The notes under the pieces were generated by a model. That model ran no database searches. It had not been told where the DNA came from and saw only the letters and a list, made by a program, of their open reading frames with translations. A DNA stretch of 64,000 bases. It comes from Piscicola geometra. Its lineage: Eukaryota > Annelida > Clitellata > Hirudinida > Piscicolidae. The stretch's first letter is position 1. The number at the start of each line of letters is the position of its first letter. Shown here piece after piece: positions 40,491 to 51,336 of this stretch. A program made the translations under genes and the position numbers. The DNA lies in assembly GCA_943735955.1 (NCBI GenBank), contig OX030956.1:9104445-9168444 (forward strand). The letters run 5' to 3'.

Positions 40491-42085
40491 CTAGCTCAAT
40501 GTCTTTAAAATTGAATCCACTAAAATTTGAACTTGTATTTTTTGATAAAAATGGTAAACCAATTAATGATCCATGTAATTTTTCCTCTCATACTATTGTT
40601 CCATCCAGTGTTATTTTCGTTTCAGAAAATAATTATAGTTTTTTTTTCTTTTTCGTTTTGGAATTAATTATAGTTTTTTATTTCGTTTTTGTTTTGACAA
40701 TAATTAAAGTTTTTATTTTCGTTTTCGTATTGAAAATAATTAAAGTTTTTATTTTCGTTTCAGTTTTGAAAATAATTAAAGTTTTTATTTTCATTTGAGT
40801 TTTGAAAATAATTAAAGTTTTTATTTTCATTTGAGTTTTGAAAATAATTAAAGTTTTTATTTTCATTTTAGTTTTGAAAATAATTGAAGTTTTTATTTTC
40901 ATTTTAGTTTTGAAAATATATTAATTTACAACTTTGAACACTATTTGTTTATATCTAAAAAAATATAATTGATAATAAATGAAACAGTAAAATAGAACTG
41001 TATATTAATAACAAATGAGTTTTAAAAATTAACAGTCAATTGAAATATTATAGGAATTGAATACGTAAATTATTGAGTAATAACAAATTTGAAAATAAAA
41101 ACAAATTTACGATTATAATAAGTGATAAATTAATTGACAAAGCGACGCGGTAATAAAATAACGGTTTATAAATGGCGCAACTAGAGACCGACCGAAACAT
41201 ATATTTTTATTTCGGCTGAAACCGAAATTAGGCCGAAATTAAAATCCAATTTTCGGCCGAAACCGAAATTGAGGCGAAATTGAATATCAATTTTCGGCCG
41301 AACCGAAATTAAACCAAAATTGTAATCAGATTTTCGGCCGAACCCGAAGCCGAAATTTATTCCAACTTTTATTAAAATTGAATAAATAGTATTTAACGAT
41401 GACAATGCCAGTTTAATAAGTAAATCCAAACTAGCGTATATTTTAAGCCAAAAAATAAAAGTTTTTCAACAACAAAGATTTTTTTTGACAGGCTTTTTTT
41501 TGTTTCAGTTTGGTTTTGAAAATAATTAGAGTTTTTATTGTTCGTTTTCGTTTTGAAAATAAATTTAGTTTTCATTTTCGTTTTCGTGGAACGATTATTC
41601 AGAATTTTCGTTTTCGTTACGAAAATAACACTGGTTCCATCTAATCATAGTCGTAGCTTAGGATTTATTTCTGACTCAAAACTAACCTTATCAAACTAAA
41701 TTCTATTTCTTACTAAATCTTGCTATTTTCATCCCAGGCGTATTAGACAATTATTACCTTACTTGGATGACCCTTCTTTGAAGATGTTAGTTTCTGTACT
41801 TTTTTTATCTTGAATTGACTATTGTAATTCACTCTATTATAATTTACTTGAAAGTACTTTAAAACTATTTTAATTATGCTGCTAGAATCTTTAGCCGTAC
41901 TCCTATTTATCATCACATTATGCAGGTCCATATATTTGGAACTCATTACCTCCTTATTTAACCACTTCTAAATCTTACTTTTCGTAAGGATCTGAAGAAA
42001 TATCTGTTTAACAAATTTATTTACGAGCGCTCTTGAATTCGAGGAAAGAGCGCTATAAAAATGTATTTGATTGATTGATTGATTG
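40487..42085 (+). mobile_element. CR1/L2-like LINE 3' end, split by a hAT element
   Basis: Plus strand: SLKLNPLKFELVFFD precedes the insertion and SRSLGFISDSKLTL follows it, joining smoothly if the hAT element is removed. Further pieces (FLS-IDYCNSLYYN; YIWNSLPPYL) lead to the terminus GAGCGCTATAAAAATG and (ATTG)n. Several stops. It lies head to head with the minus-strand LINE. Confidence 0.85.
40606..41633. mobile_element. non-autonomous hAT element with 8-bp target duplication
   Basis: 1,028 bp with perfect 15-bp TIRs (CAGTGTTATTTTCGT) and flanking direct repeat gttccatc (40598-40605, 41634-41641), inside a LINE. The left arm holds tandem 36-bp units (GAAAATAATTAAAGTTTTTA core) that are subterminal repeats. 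No transposase was recognised. A different hAT-like terminus (ctagagaccgaccgaaac, about 41182) followed by TTTCGGCCGAAACCGAAAT repeats suggests a further nested element. Copy 2: 57672-58699. Confidence 0.92.
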
Positions 42086-42600
42086 ATTTTAAATGTCACG
42101 TGTTGAGCGAACTCACAGTGTTGAGGAATCAATTTGATATAATGTTCGATGCCGCTGTGAATGAAGCAAAGAGGATGGATCTGGAAGACATAAAATTGCC
42201 TCATCGACTACGCGTTCCTGCCAGCATTGTTTTTTTGGGTTTTTTCTGTATGTATATCATTTTAACTTTTGTTGCTGATACATTTTATTTAACATTTCTC
42301 TGTCACAAAACAACATCGCCGATAACATTCCGGCGATTATTGTCTGGTTTAACGATGCCGATGTGAGAAGTGACACTCACAAAACCATTTATTCAGCAGT
42401 GGTCATGCTTCCTAGCACCACTTCGTCATGTGAACGTTCGTTCTCTGGGCTGCGACGACTAAAAACGTATTTACGATCGACAATGTGACAGGAAAGACTG
42501 AATTCAATCATGGTGCCAAATGTGCACCTTGACTTGATGGGCAGTATTAACATTGTGCCAGTGGCAAATGAGTCTAAATGACTTACGTAAAAAACTCAAT
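42078..42600 (+). pseudogene. hAT transposase remnant (ZMYM1-like type)
   Basis: Frames give ELTVLRNQFDIMFDAAVNEA, MDLEDIKLPHRLRVPA, then after a frameshift AVVMLPSTTSSCERSFSGL, RRLKTYLRSTM and MVPNVHLDLMGSI. This is the linker and C-terminal dimerisation domain (ER.FS..RRLKTYLRS) of hAT transposases of the ZMYM1-like group. It is broken by frameshifts and a stop. Copy 2: 59144-59666. Confidence 0.82.
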
Positions 42601-42894
42601 GGACATTTTTCGTGATTTCTGATTTGTTAATTTAATGTTTGAGAGTGACTATTTCAAATTTTATGTAATATAAATCATTATATTTTCAGTATTATATTTT
42701 TGAGTTTTGACTTTACAATTTTGAGTAAATTTTGAATGTTTTCAAGCTTATATAATATGAATCATTATACCACACGCCACATGCAATTTTGATTATCATT
42801 ATGTACAAATTAATTAAAATTTACTCACTAAACTGTCACCCATTGAGTTGAACATTGGAAAACGGAAAGGGAAAAGTTATAGAGAAAAACGAAC

Positions 42895-43037
42895 ACAGGG
42901 CTCTAGGCCCCATTAAAGGCAAGACTGAATTAACCAAATTTGTATAAGCGACTTGCCATGTTGGCCCACCCAATATTTTGCTCATGGTGCCCCCTATGGG
43001 CCTGTGTCTGTCAAGTTGTGATTAATAAAGAAAAAAG
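42895..43037 (+). mobile_element. LINE 3' terminus, same family as the 7.1-8.5 kb relic
   Basis: Ends GGCCTGTGTCTGTCAAG, TTGTGATTAATAAAGAAAAA, matching the last 35 bases of the LINE ending at 8470 with a few changes. Copy 2: 59961-60103. Confidence 0.65.
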
Positions 43038-43628
43038 TATGTATAAGTTAAACTGTAGTAAATAAGCACATAATTGGTTTCATGAATTTATAAATATAAT
43101 ATAGTATTTATTTTATTAATTTATGAAAATAAAAGAATAATATTTTACATTTATACAAATTTAGCTAAGTCAGTCAGTCAGAGCAGAAAATACCTAAAAT
43201 TAAAACACTATTTGACAACTTGTCAACTAGGCACCACTTTAGGGGATTTGCTGCCCTGTCCGGTAAACGGATAAAAGGTCCTCCGGATAAAAAGTCCTCG
43301 GATAAAAAGTCCTCGGATAAAAAGTCCTCCGGATAAAAAGTCCTCCGGATAAAAAGTCCTCCGGATAAAAAGTCCTCCGGATAAAAAGCCCTCCGGATAA
43401 AAAGTCCTCCGGATAAAAAGTCCTCCGGATAAAAAGTCCTCCGGAAAAAAATCTTTAAAAAATTACTTTTCAAGAAAAAATACGTGATTAATACGTGATC
43501 CTTGAAACTTTAAGAATAAAATTTAATACTTTTATCTAATGTTTGCTATATTTTTTTCGTTCAATCTCGAAATAGCATTTGAATAAATTTGAATTGGTTG
43601 TGTTTGTTTCTTATTTTTAGCTTATGTT

Positions 43629-44610
43629 AGAAATATCAAATAGAAGACATGAAACTTTCAGAGTTTTATGAGAAATGTAGTTAGAGCTCCCAGGAGGAAA
43701 AGAATAATCGGGATTAAGAAGTGCTTTTTATATAATTTTATTAATTTTAATGAATGTAAATAATTGTTAGAAATATTTTTAATTAACAAATACTTAGGAG
43801 AGACTAATTAATTAATAAATATCAAATAGAAGACATGAAACTTTCGGAGTTGTATGTGAAATGTGGTTAGAGCTCCAAGGAAGAAAAGAATAATTGGAAA
43901 GTAGAAGTGCTTTTATATAATTTTATTAATTTTAATGAATGTAAAAAAAAATTTTAGAAAATTTTTTAATTAACATATACAATTAAGAGACTAATTAATT
44001 AAGAAATATCAAATAGAAGACATGAATAATCTGGAGGAAAAAGTGCTAGGGCTTCAGATTGAGCACTAGTGCAAAGCTTGCAAGCTCCCACTGGAGGAAG
44101 AAGTGCTTTTTATATAGGACTAATTAATTATTTTAAATATTTTGTAGCAAGTGTAGGAAATATCACATAGAAAAGATAAATAATCTGGAGGAAGAAGTGC
44201 TAGGGTGTTAGATTGAGCTCCAGTGCAAAGCTTGCAAGCACCCACTGGAGGAATAAGTGCATTTTACATAATTTTATTAACTTGTTATATTATTTTATTA
44301 TTTTTTACATTGTTTTATTAAGTTTTTATATAATTTAATTAACTTTTTATATAATTTAATTAACTTTTTATATAATTTAATCAACTTTTATGTCATTTTA
44401 TTAATTTCAATGAATGTAAAATAATGTTTATAAAAAATTATAATTATCAAATACTAAGAAAAGACTAATTAATTATTTTAAATATTTTGTAGCCAACTTA
44501 GGAAATATAAAATAGAAGACATAATAATCTAGAAGAAGAAGTGCTAGGACCTCAGATTGAGCACCAGTGCAAATCTTGCAAGCACCCACTGGCTACCTAA
44601 TTCATCAGGC
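43629..44610. repeat. internal degenerate tandem repeat of the foldback element
   Basis: The block AAATATCAAATAGAAGACAT recurs at about 43630, 43818, 44007 and (diverged) 44153 and 44506, with GGAGGAAGAAGTGCTAGGG and AGTGCAAAGCTTGCAAGC in the later units. The period is about 188 bp for the first units. Confidence 0.7.
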
Positions 44611-45049
44611 AGATGAGCTCTGCAGTTGAAGGACATACTGTCTTCTGAACGACACTTCTTAATATGAAATTAATTGAAATAGTTATTTAATTAATTTATT
44701 AAAATAGTGAATTTTTATTATTATTTTGGTTAAATCAGTCATTCAGTCAGTCAGTCAGTCTATAGAACTATAAGCTGGAGTCTTGAACAACATTGGGTGC
44801 TTCAGTTTCTGTTTTTGCTACATCTAGAATAGACTATTTTAACTCATTTTATTATGGTTAATAATATTTTGAAGCTTTTAGTATTTATATTATTAATTTA
44901 TAAAACTATAAAAATAATATTTTTAGTTGAATAATATATAGTATTTATTTTATTAATTTATAAAAATAATATATTACATTTATAAAATTTTGAATAAATC
45001 AGTCAGTCAGACTATAGGCTATGTTCTTAAACACTATTGGGGCACCACA

Positions 45050-45310
45050 GTAAGACCTCCAACCAGTTTCCTCCATTCCTTTTGATTTTCTGATAGTCTC
45101 AAACAGCCCTTGAGCTCAAACCTTATCCACTCCACTATATTGTTCTACTATCTTTCCTTTGTCTGCTTTTTTTTGTCCTCCCTGGTCAGTGCCTTGAAGA
45201 TAATGACAACACCATCATATATAATGTTGTGATGCTGAAGATGCTGTATTGGTAAAGACAATGATTCTGTGCCAATGATTATCATGGTGATGTGGGTGAG
45301 ATGAAGGGTG
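45050..45310 (-). mobile_element. RTE-like LINE 3' scrap inside the foldback element
   Basis: The minus strand reads like the C-terminal end of a LINE ORF (ENQKEWRKLVGG-type), followed by CTCACCCACATCACC and AATACAGCATCTTC blocks. The latter blocks also occur in direct orientation at 34935-35000. Confidence 0.35.
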
Positions 45311-46740
45311 ATTAAATTATTTTTTAAAGTTGGTTGTTTTTTTTAATATTTTTTAAATAAAATAATAACCATGTGTTTTATTTTATTTAATATTCAATAC
45401 TCATCAAGAACCAGCAGAAAACTTAATGATTAAAGTGAGGAATCAACAACAACCAAGTCAAATCTATTCAAATCCTATTTCCAGATTAAAAGAAAAAAAT
45501 AAAGCAAACATTATATTAAAGTTTTAAATTTTAATCTTTTAGTTTTAAAGATCACGTATTCTTTTTTAAAGATTATTTCATTGAAGACTTTTTATAATCA
45601 CGATCAAGAACCAGCAAACAATTTTATAGTTAAAGTGACAAAACAACAACAGCCAAGTCAAATTTATTCAAATGCTATTTCGAGATTGAACGAAAAAAAT
45701 TTAGCCAACATTAGATAAAAGTATTAAATTTTATTCTTAAAGTTTCAAAGATCACGTATTAATCACGTATTTTTCCTTGAAAAGAAATTTTTTGAAGATT
45801 TTAATCCTGAAGACTTTTTATCCAGAAATTTTAATCCGGAGGACTTTTTATCCGGAGGACTTTTTATCCGGAGGGCTTTTTATCCGGAGGACTTTTTATC
45901 CGGAGGACTTTTTATCCGGAGGACTTTTTATCCGAAGGACTTTTTATCCGAAGGACTTTTTATCCGGAGGACTTTTTATCCGAGGACTTTTTATCCGAGG
46001 ACTTTTTATCCGGAGGACTTTTTATCCTAGAACCGCCCTGTCCAGAGATTTGCTAGAGAGGTGAAATTTTCTAAATCATATCATAGGATAGTTCAAAAAT
46101 ATGCAAAAAAAACCAAAATTGAATACTCAATTCGGTTAGTGTGCTATTGACAAAACAAAAGTGAAGAATCGATTTAGTTTGTCAAATAGGCATCCCTAAG
46201 ATATTTGCTGTTCTGTTTATAATTAAATGAATTAATTAATCTCGATAAATTATAGAAACTAATTAGTTCCAAATAATGATTTTTATTATTTATTATATTT
46301 TATATTATAATTAATATTTTTTTCTCAACAGATTACTACGATATTCGTAATGGTTTACTTTGGAAATCGTACTCATAATGTATGCAAATGAGATTAACGA
46401 TTGACATAGACAAATTTCCTATGTTTAAATCGCTGTATGGTTATAAAACAGTATTGATAACACGCAAAATAAAATACTTTAAATTAATAAGATTTTTTCT
46501 CCTATTAGTTTAGTTTAGAGAGTTAAAAACCACGCAGATCTTTTGACTTATTTTTATGTGAATAATTTCAATTTCAATGTGAACAGATTTGACATTACTG
46601 AGTAAAATTATTATTAATTACTCAAAAAAGTATTTATAAAAGAAGTAAAAAAGCCTTATTTATTGTTCATTTAACGATATTACTCGCCTCAGATAGTTTG
46701 CCGAAATATATACCAGATTTGACATTACTGAGTAAAACTA

Positions 46741-48519
46741 TGGATCTCCGCGCTTGGAGACCCCCGCCTTCATACAAACATATACCCATACATTTATAAG
46801 TAGTTTGATTGGCCCAGCGTTAATATATGCATGACTTTGATTGGTCACTATTTGTGAACAAACATGACTAAAACATATATTATGCAGCTTTAAGATTAAC
46901 ATTTTATAGCTAACAGCACTGTTTATTTACTAATATCAGCTGATGTATGAAAGACATGAAAATAATGATAAATAAAGGCGGCCATATTTTTTTTTCTTTT
47001 CGGCAACTATTTGATACGAGATATATCGTAAAATGAACAATAATTATGGCTTATTTACTTCTAGAATATTATTATAACCTAAATGAAAAGGATTGAAACA
47101 ATCTAAGTCGAAAAAATTCTATCGAAATGATCTATTGCTATAATTTGCAGCATATCCTTTGCAGCTTTAAAAAATTCAAATCTGTTCACAGTCGTTTAAA
47201 AATTAAGTTTTTACCACTTTATAAAACTCGATATGTTAAAAATGTAAAAATATTATGTGAAAATTGTTCACTAAAAAATTTTGGCATAATTTGGTCAGAG
47301 GACTAAAAGTCATCAGAATGTTTTAATAATAGTATGTGGGTAAATGTTTCATAATTTTAAAGTATTTTCTTCTGCCTACCAGCAGTCCGAATATTTCTTC
47401 TTGGATAGTCCTGACATGTTTTACTTTAAATCTTCTTTTTATCAATGTCAGCTACCATGATACAAAATAGGTGGTTAAATTAATGTAAATGTCAGTTTTG
47501 TATAGCGCCCGGGCACGCAACTGAAGCGCCACTCACACGACATAAGTCTTGAAACACGGCATCATATACACTAGGTATATGATAGCTCATGGTTGGCAGT
47601 ACAGGGATTCAAACTGGCGACCTTTAAGTTGCAGGTCTAACGACTTACCATCTAAGCCAACCCGCTCACGTTGATTAAGTTGATAATGGGTTCGAAAAAA
47701 TTATAAAACAGTGTCATAATGTTGAAAAAAGACCTATTTCACTGTTAGTGGGCAAGTCACTTCAAAACCCAACAGGCCATAGGCTGCTCCATTCTCTTGA
47801 CTGATCTCTTCTGCTTCTGCTGGTGCACATGGGATGTGCTTGGTTTTCTTTACCTCAAATCCCTTCTAGCCTTTTACATTTTGTTGTTGTTGAATGAGTG
47901 AGAATGAATAAGCCTTATTCAATAAGGAAAGAACATATTCTCTCAGTGGGATGGTTTTCGAGAATAAAAACAATTGATGCACTTGTAGCGTGCCGCATTT
48001 GTATACGCTATGTACACACGGCCACTCCTTAGCACCCCTTTGTCTCTCGTACCATATATAAGGAAGCTTCTGAATAATAAACTTGTCCCCATATTTCAAT
48101 CGCATGCGCTTCACACTATCTTTTACGTGAAATACTTAATAATTGGTCAAATAGAATATTTTAAATTTATAAGATATTTTTCAACATATTACTAGTAAAA
48201 CATTTTTATAAATTTACAAATATTATGTGAAATTGTTCAATAAAAAAGTTGTGGCATAATATTAGTCAGAGCACTAAAAGTCATAGGCAATATTTAGAGT
48301 ATTTTATTTTGCCTATTAGCATTACCGTTTTTTTACCATACAGCTATTTAAACATTGGAAACTTGTCTATATTAATTGTTATGGATGTGTGCTTGTGTGT
48401 ATGTGCATTTTATGTTTGGTGGACCAATCAAATGCATGCATACTAGTCAACGCTGGGCCAATCAAACTAGATGAGTATATGTTTGTATGAAGGTGGGGGT
48501 CTCCAAGCGCGGAGATCCA
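46741..48519. mobile_element. nested TIR element with about 100-bp inverted ends
   Basis: Ends TGGATCTCCGCGCTTGGAGA and its inverse, with inverted homology continuing about 100 bp (CATACAAACATATA; GATTGGCCCAGCGTT). A target duplication is unclear (only short A-runs). The interior holds a SINE and segments related to family E interiors. No transposase recognised. It splits family E copy b. Confidence 0.8.
47490..47675 (-). repeat. tRNA-derived SINE, family 2
   Basis: The minus strand begins GTGAGCGGGTTGGCTTAGATGG (A-box TGGCTTAGATGG), with B-box AGTTTGAATCC about 45 bp on, then a body ending GGCGCTTCAGTTGCGTGCCC and GGGCGCTATACAAAA. The 3' end resembles the CR1/L2-like LINE terminus GCGCTATAAAAA. 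Confidence 0.82.
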
Positions 48520-48897
48520 AAATTATTATTAATTACTCAAAAAATTATTCGTAAAAGAAGTAAAGAAGCCTCATTTATTGTTCATTTTACGATATATCTC
48601 GCCTCAGATAGTTTGCCGAAATATATATCGTGAACTATCATATAACTTTTTAAAAAATATGTAAAAAAAAGAAGTAAAAGAAGTCTCAGTTATTGTTCAT
48701 TTTACGATATATCTCGCCTCGGATAGTTTGCCGAAATCTAAAATAACATGGCCGCTTCTTGTTATTGTTAGAAACCAACAATCAGCTGATTCAAGAAATA
48801 AATAAACATTGCCATCAGCTGTTTTTATATTGCTATGTCTATGCTTCCGAGTACGCTTTCCAAAGTATCCCATTCGTAATTAACCATAATACTTGAT

Positions 48898-49193
48898 GGT
48901 TTAGTTTGGAAATCGTACTCATAATTTATGTAAATGAGATTAACGATTGACATAGACAAATTTCCAATGTTTAAATCGCTGTATGGTAATAGGACGGTAT
49001 TGCTAACAGGCAAAATAAAATACTTTAAATTAATAAGATTTTGTTCTCATATTAGTTTAGTTTAGAGAGTTAAAAACCACGCAGATCTTTTGACCTATTT
49101 TTATTAGCTGATTCAAGAAATAAATAAACATTGCCATCAGCTGTTTTTATATTGCTCTGTCTGTGCTTCCGAGTACGATTTTCAAAGTATCCC
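48898..49193 (-). mobile_element. TIR element, family E (copy c), 296-bp MITE
   Basis: Opens GGTTTAGTTTGGAAATCGTA and closes GAGTACGATTTTCAAAGTAT-CCC. Perfect 9-bp target duplication atacttgat (48889-48897, 49194-49202). It is an internally deleted member: both ends and the TTGCCATCAGCTGTTTTTAT block remain. It lies 26 bp from copy b. Confidence 0.92.
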
Positions 49194-49351
49194 ATACTTG
49201 ATTGTGTTCATTTTTCATAATAAAAGCAATAAAAAGGTATTTATTTATTTCAATTTTAAAATTAATAATAACTAAAACTTATTTTTATTTTTAAAATAAT
49301 GAAGTTTTAATTATGGCGCTTATACAATCTTGATTTTATGCAATGCTTAGA

Positions 49352-50013
49352 AGTGCGGAAGTTCTTGTTGATGAAGACAAACATTAAGTCGTTTCTGAAT
49401 TCTGCTACTTAGGTGTCTGCAGATGGAGGCTGTGAGGATGCTGCCATAACCCGATGCATGTGTGCGTGGGGAAAATTTCGTCAACTTCTTCCTTTGCTGA
49501 CAAACAGACATCTTCCACTTCCAACCAGAAGTCGTGTGTACACTTCAGGTGTGAGGAGTACAATGATACATGCCTCTGAGACTTGGACTGTCGCTACAGA
49601 AACAATCAACCGCCTTCAACGCAACGACCGGGCCATGATCCGTTGGATGTGCAACATCAAATCAAAAGATCTCATCAGTTCAGGTGAGCTCCAAAAAATG
49701 ATGGGAATGCAGGATATTGGTACTGTACTGCTAACGAGAAGAATGAGGTGGTTTGGGCATGTGGAACGTGATGGTGAATGTATCAACAAGGTTAGAAGAA
49801 TAGAGGTTTCTGGAACAAAACGACCAGGCAGGCCAAAGAAGACGTGGGAATAGGTAGTGCAGAAAGACCTAAAATATCTGGGGGCATGCAGCTCTGATGC
49901 CCATGACAGAAAGGAGTGGAGAGAGAGATTGAGACTTTTCAGACAGGCCCCACCCTCTGGAGAGGAAAAGTTGGCCTGTATAACAAAAACCCGGAGATGA
50001 TGATGATGTGTGT
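49352..50013 (+). mobile_element. RTE-like LINE 3' end with GAT tail
   Basis: Encodes SADGGCEDAAITRCMCAWGK, the block SETWTVATETINRLQRNDRA, MIRWMCNIKSKDL and MRWFGHVERDGE, then RPGRPKKTWE-stop-VVQKDLKYLG: the standard C-terminus of RTE-type ORFs. It ends (GATGATGATG). One internal stop and one upstream frameshift. It lies between family E copies c and d. Confidence 0.9.
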
Positions 50014-50600
50014 CAATTTTTTAGCTAAACACCATGTGAAATCTTTGATGCTATTTTCAACTTTTAAATAGCTCTATCTTCGTTATAAATAATCGTATTT
50101 TAATATATTTGTTTTGGTTTCCAACTCCTTTTTCAGAAAATTTTAATTTCTTTTGAGAAAAAATAATATGAAAAATTTATGCGACTAAAATAATTGTATA
50201 TAATAAACTATAAATTGAAGCCAGAAAAGTAAATATATTGTTGTTTTCCAGCTAAATTTATCTCGATAAATCAGGGCCCCAGAAGTTTCAAGCTTGTCTA
50301 ATATCATTCTATGGTTAAATTATTTAAAGAGAAAAATCTAAAAATAAAAATGAATTTTATAATTGCACTACAATGCGATCACACAGACGTCGTCAGTGCA
50401 TGCAGCAATGGGCAGCTCTGTCGTTCCTCCTTCTGACAACAATCCCTTGAACAATCAAACCAACAAAGTCACACCAGCATGTAAAGCACTGTTCTTAAAC
50501 TGTTTCTAGGGAAACAAGTTTTCAGTAGTGAAGAGCCTCTGGCACACGTGGGCGAAAGAGAGAATGCTGTTTTCTCTCACAGGCATTCAAACAACGCTGA
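50014..50600. other. no feature recognised
   Basis: AT-rich stretch between the RTE-like LINE and family E copy d. No domain or repeat assigned. Confidence 0.5.
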
Positions 50601-50602
50601 AA

Positions 50603-51336
50603 GGGATACTTTGGAAATCGCACTCGGAAGCATAGACAGAGCAATATAAAAACAGCTGATGGCAATGTTTATTTATTTCTTGAATCAGCTGGTTGTTGGT
50701 TTCTAACAATAACAAGAAGCGGCCATATTATTTTAGATTTCGGCAAACTATCCGAGGCGAGATAAATCGTAAAATGAACAATAACTGAGACTTCTTTTAC
50801 TTCTTTTTTTACTTCTTTTTTTAAAAGTTATATGATAGTTCACGATATATATTTCGGCAAACTATCTGAGGCGAGATATATCGTAAAATGAAAAATAAAT
50901 TAGGCTTCTTTACTTCTTTTATAAAAATATTTTTTGAGTCATTAATAATAATTTTACTCAGTAATGTCAAATCTGGTATATATTTCGGCAAACTATCTGA
51001 GGCGAGATATATCGTTAAATGAACAATAAATAAGGCTTCTTTACTTCTTTTATGAATACTTTTTTGAGTAATTAATAACAATTTTACTCAGTAATGTCAA
51101 ATCTGTTCACATTAAAATTAAAATTATTAACATAAAAATAAGTCAAAAGATCTGCGTGGTTTTTAACTCTCTAAACTAAACAAATATGAGAAAAAAATCT
51201 TATTAACTTAAAGTATTTTATTTTGCCTGTTAGCAATACCGTTTTTTTACCATACAGCGATTTAAACATTGGAAATTTGTCTTTCAATCGTTAATCTCAT
51301 TTGCATAAATTATGAGTACAATTTCCAAACTAAACC
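50603..51336 (+). mobile_element. TIR element, family E (copy d), 734 bp
   Basis: Opens GGGATACTTTGGAAATCGCA; reverse complement of the end reads GGTTTAGTTTGGAAATTGTA. Direct repeat cgctgaaa (50595-50602, 51337-51344). It carries three subterminal units of about 115-130 bp with TTCGGCAAACTATCTGAGGC. No coding sequence. Confidence 0.9.

Larger units (their letters stand above)
43262..46034. mobile_element. foldback-type element with satellite arms and 9-bp target duplication
   Basis: 2,773 bp flanked by the direct repeat gccctgtcc (43253-43261, 46035-46043). Each end is an array of about 11-12 units of CCGGATAAAAAGTCCT, inverted relative to each other (43270-43450; 45800-46027). The inverted homology continues for about 150 bp of unique sequence inward on each side. 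The interior holds four or five degenerate repeats spaced about 150-190 bp and a LINE scrap, but no recognised transposase. Architecture and 9-bp target duplication resemble Drosophila FB elements. Confidence 0.88.
46352..48871 (-). mobile_element. TIR element, family E (copy b), carrying a nested insertion
   Basis: Opens with GGTTTACTTTGGAAATCGTA and closes with GAGTACGCTTTCCAAAGTAT-CCC. It is flanked by a perfect 9-bp direct repeat attcgtaat (46343-46351, 48872-48880). About 1.8 kb of its interior is a second TIR element. Subterminal units of about 115-130 bp contain TCGCCTCAGATAGTTTGCCG. Copy 2 starts at 63381 and leaves the window. Confidence 0.9.

Noticed and set aside
40678..40902. Lys/Ile/Phe-rich repetitive peptide (KIKTLIIFKT units)
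   Set aside because: 36-bp subterminal repeats of a hAT element; the period is a multiple of 3, which keeps the frame open by chance.
43262..43450. Array of 16-bp repeats as a CRISPR or coding repeat (peptides such as FLSGGLFIRRTFYPED)
   Set aside because: Contiguous repeats without spacers, present in inverted pairs bounded by a target duplication: arms of a foldback element.
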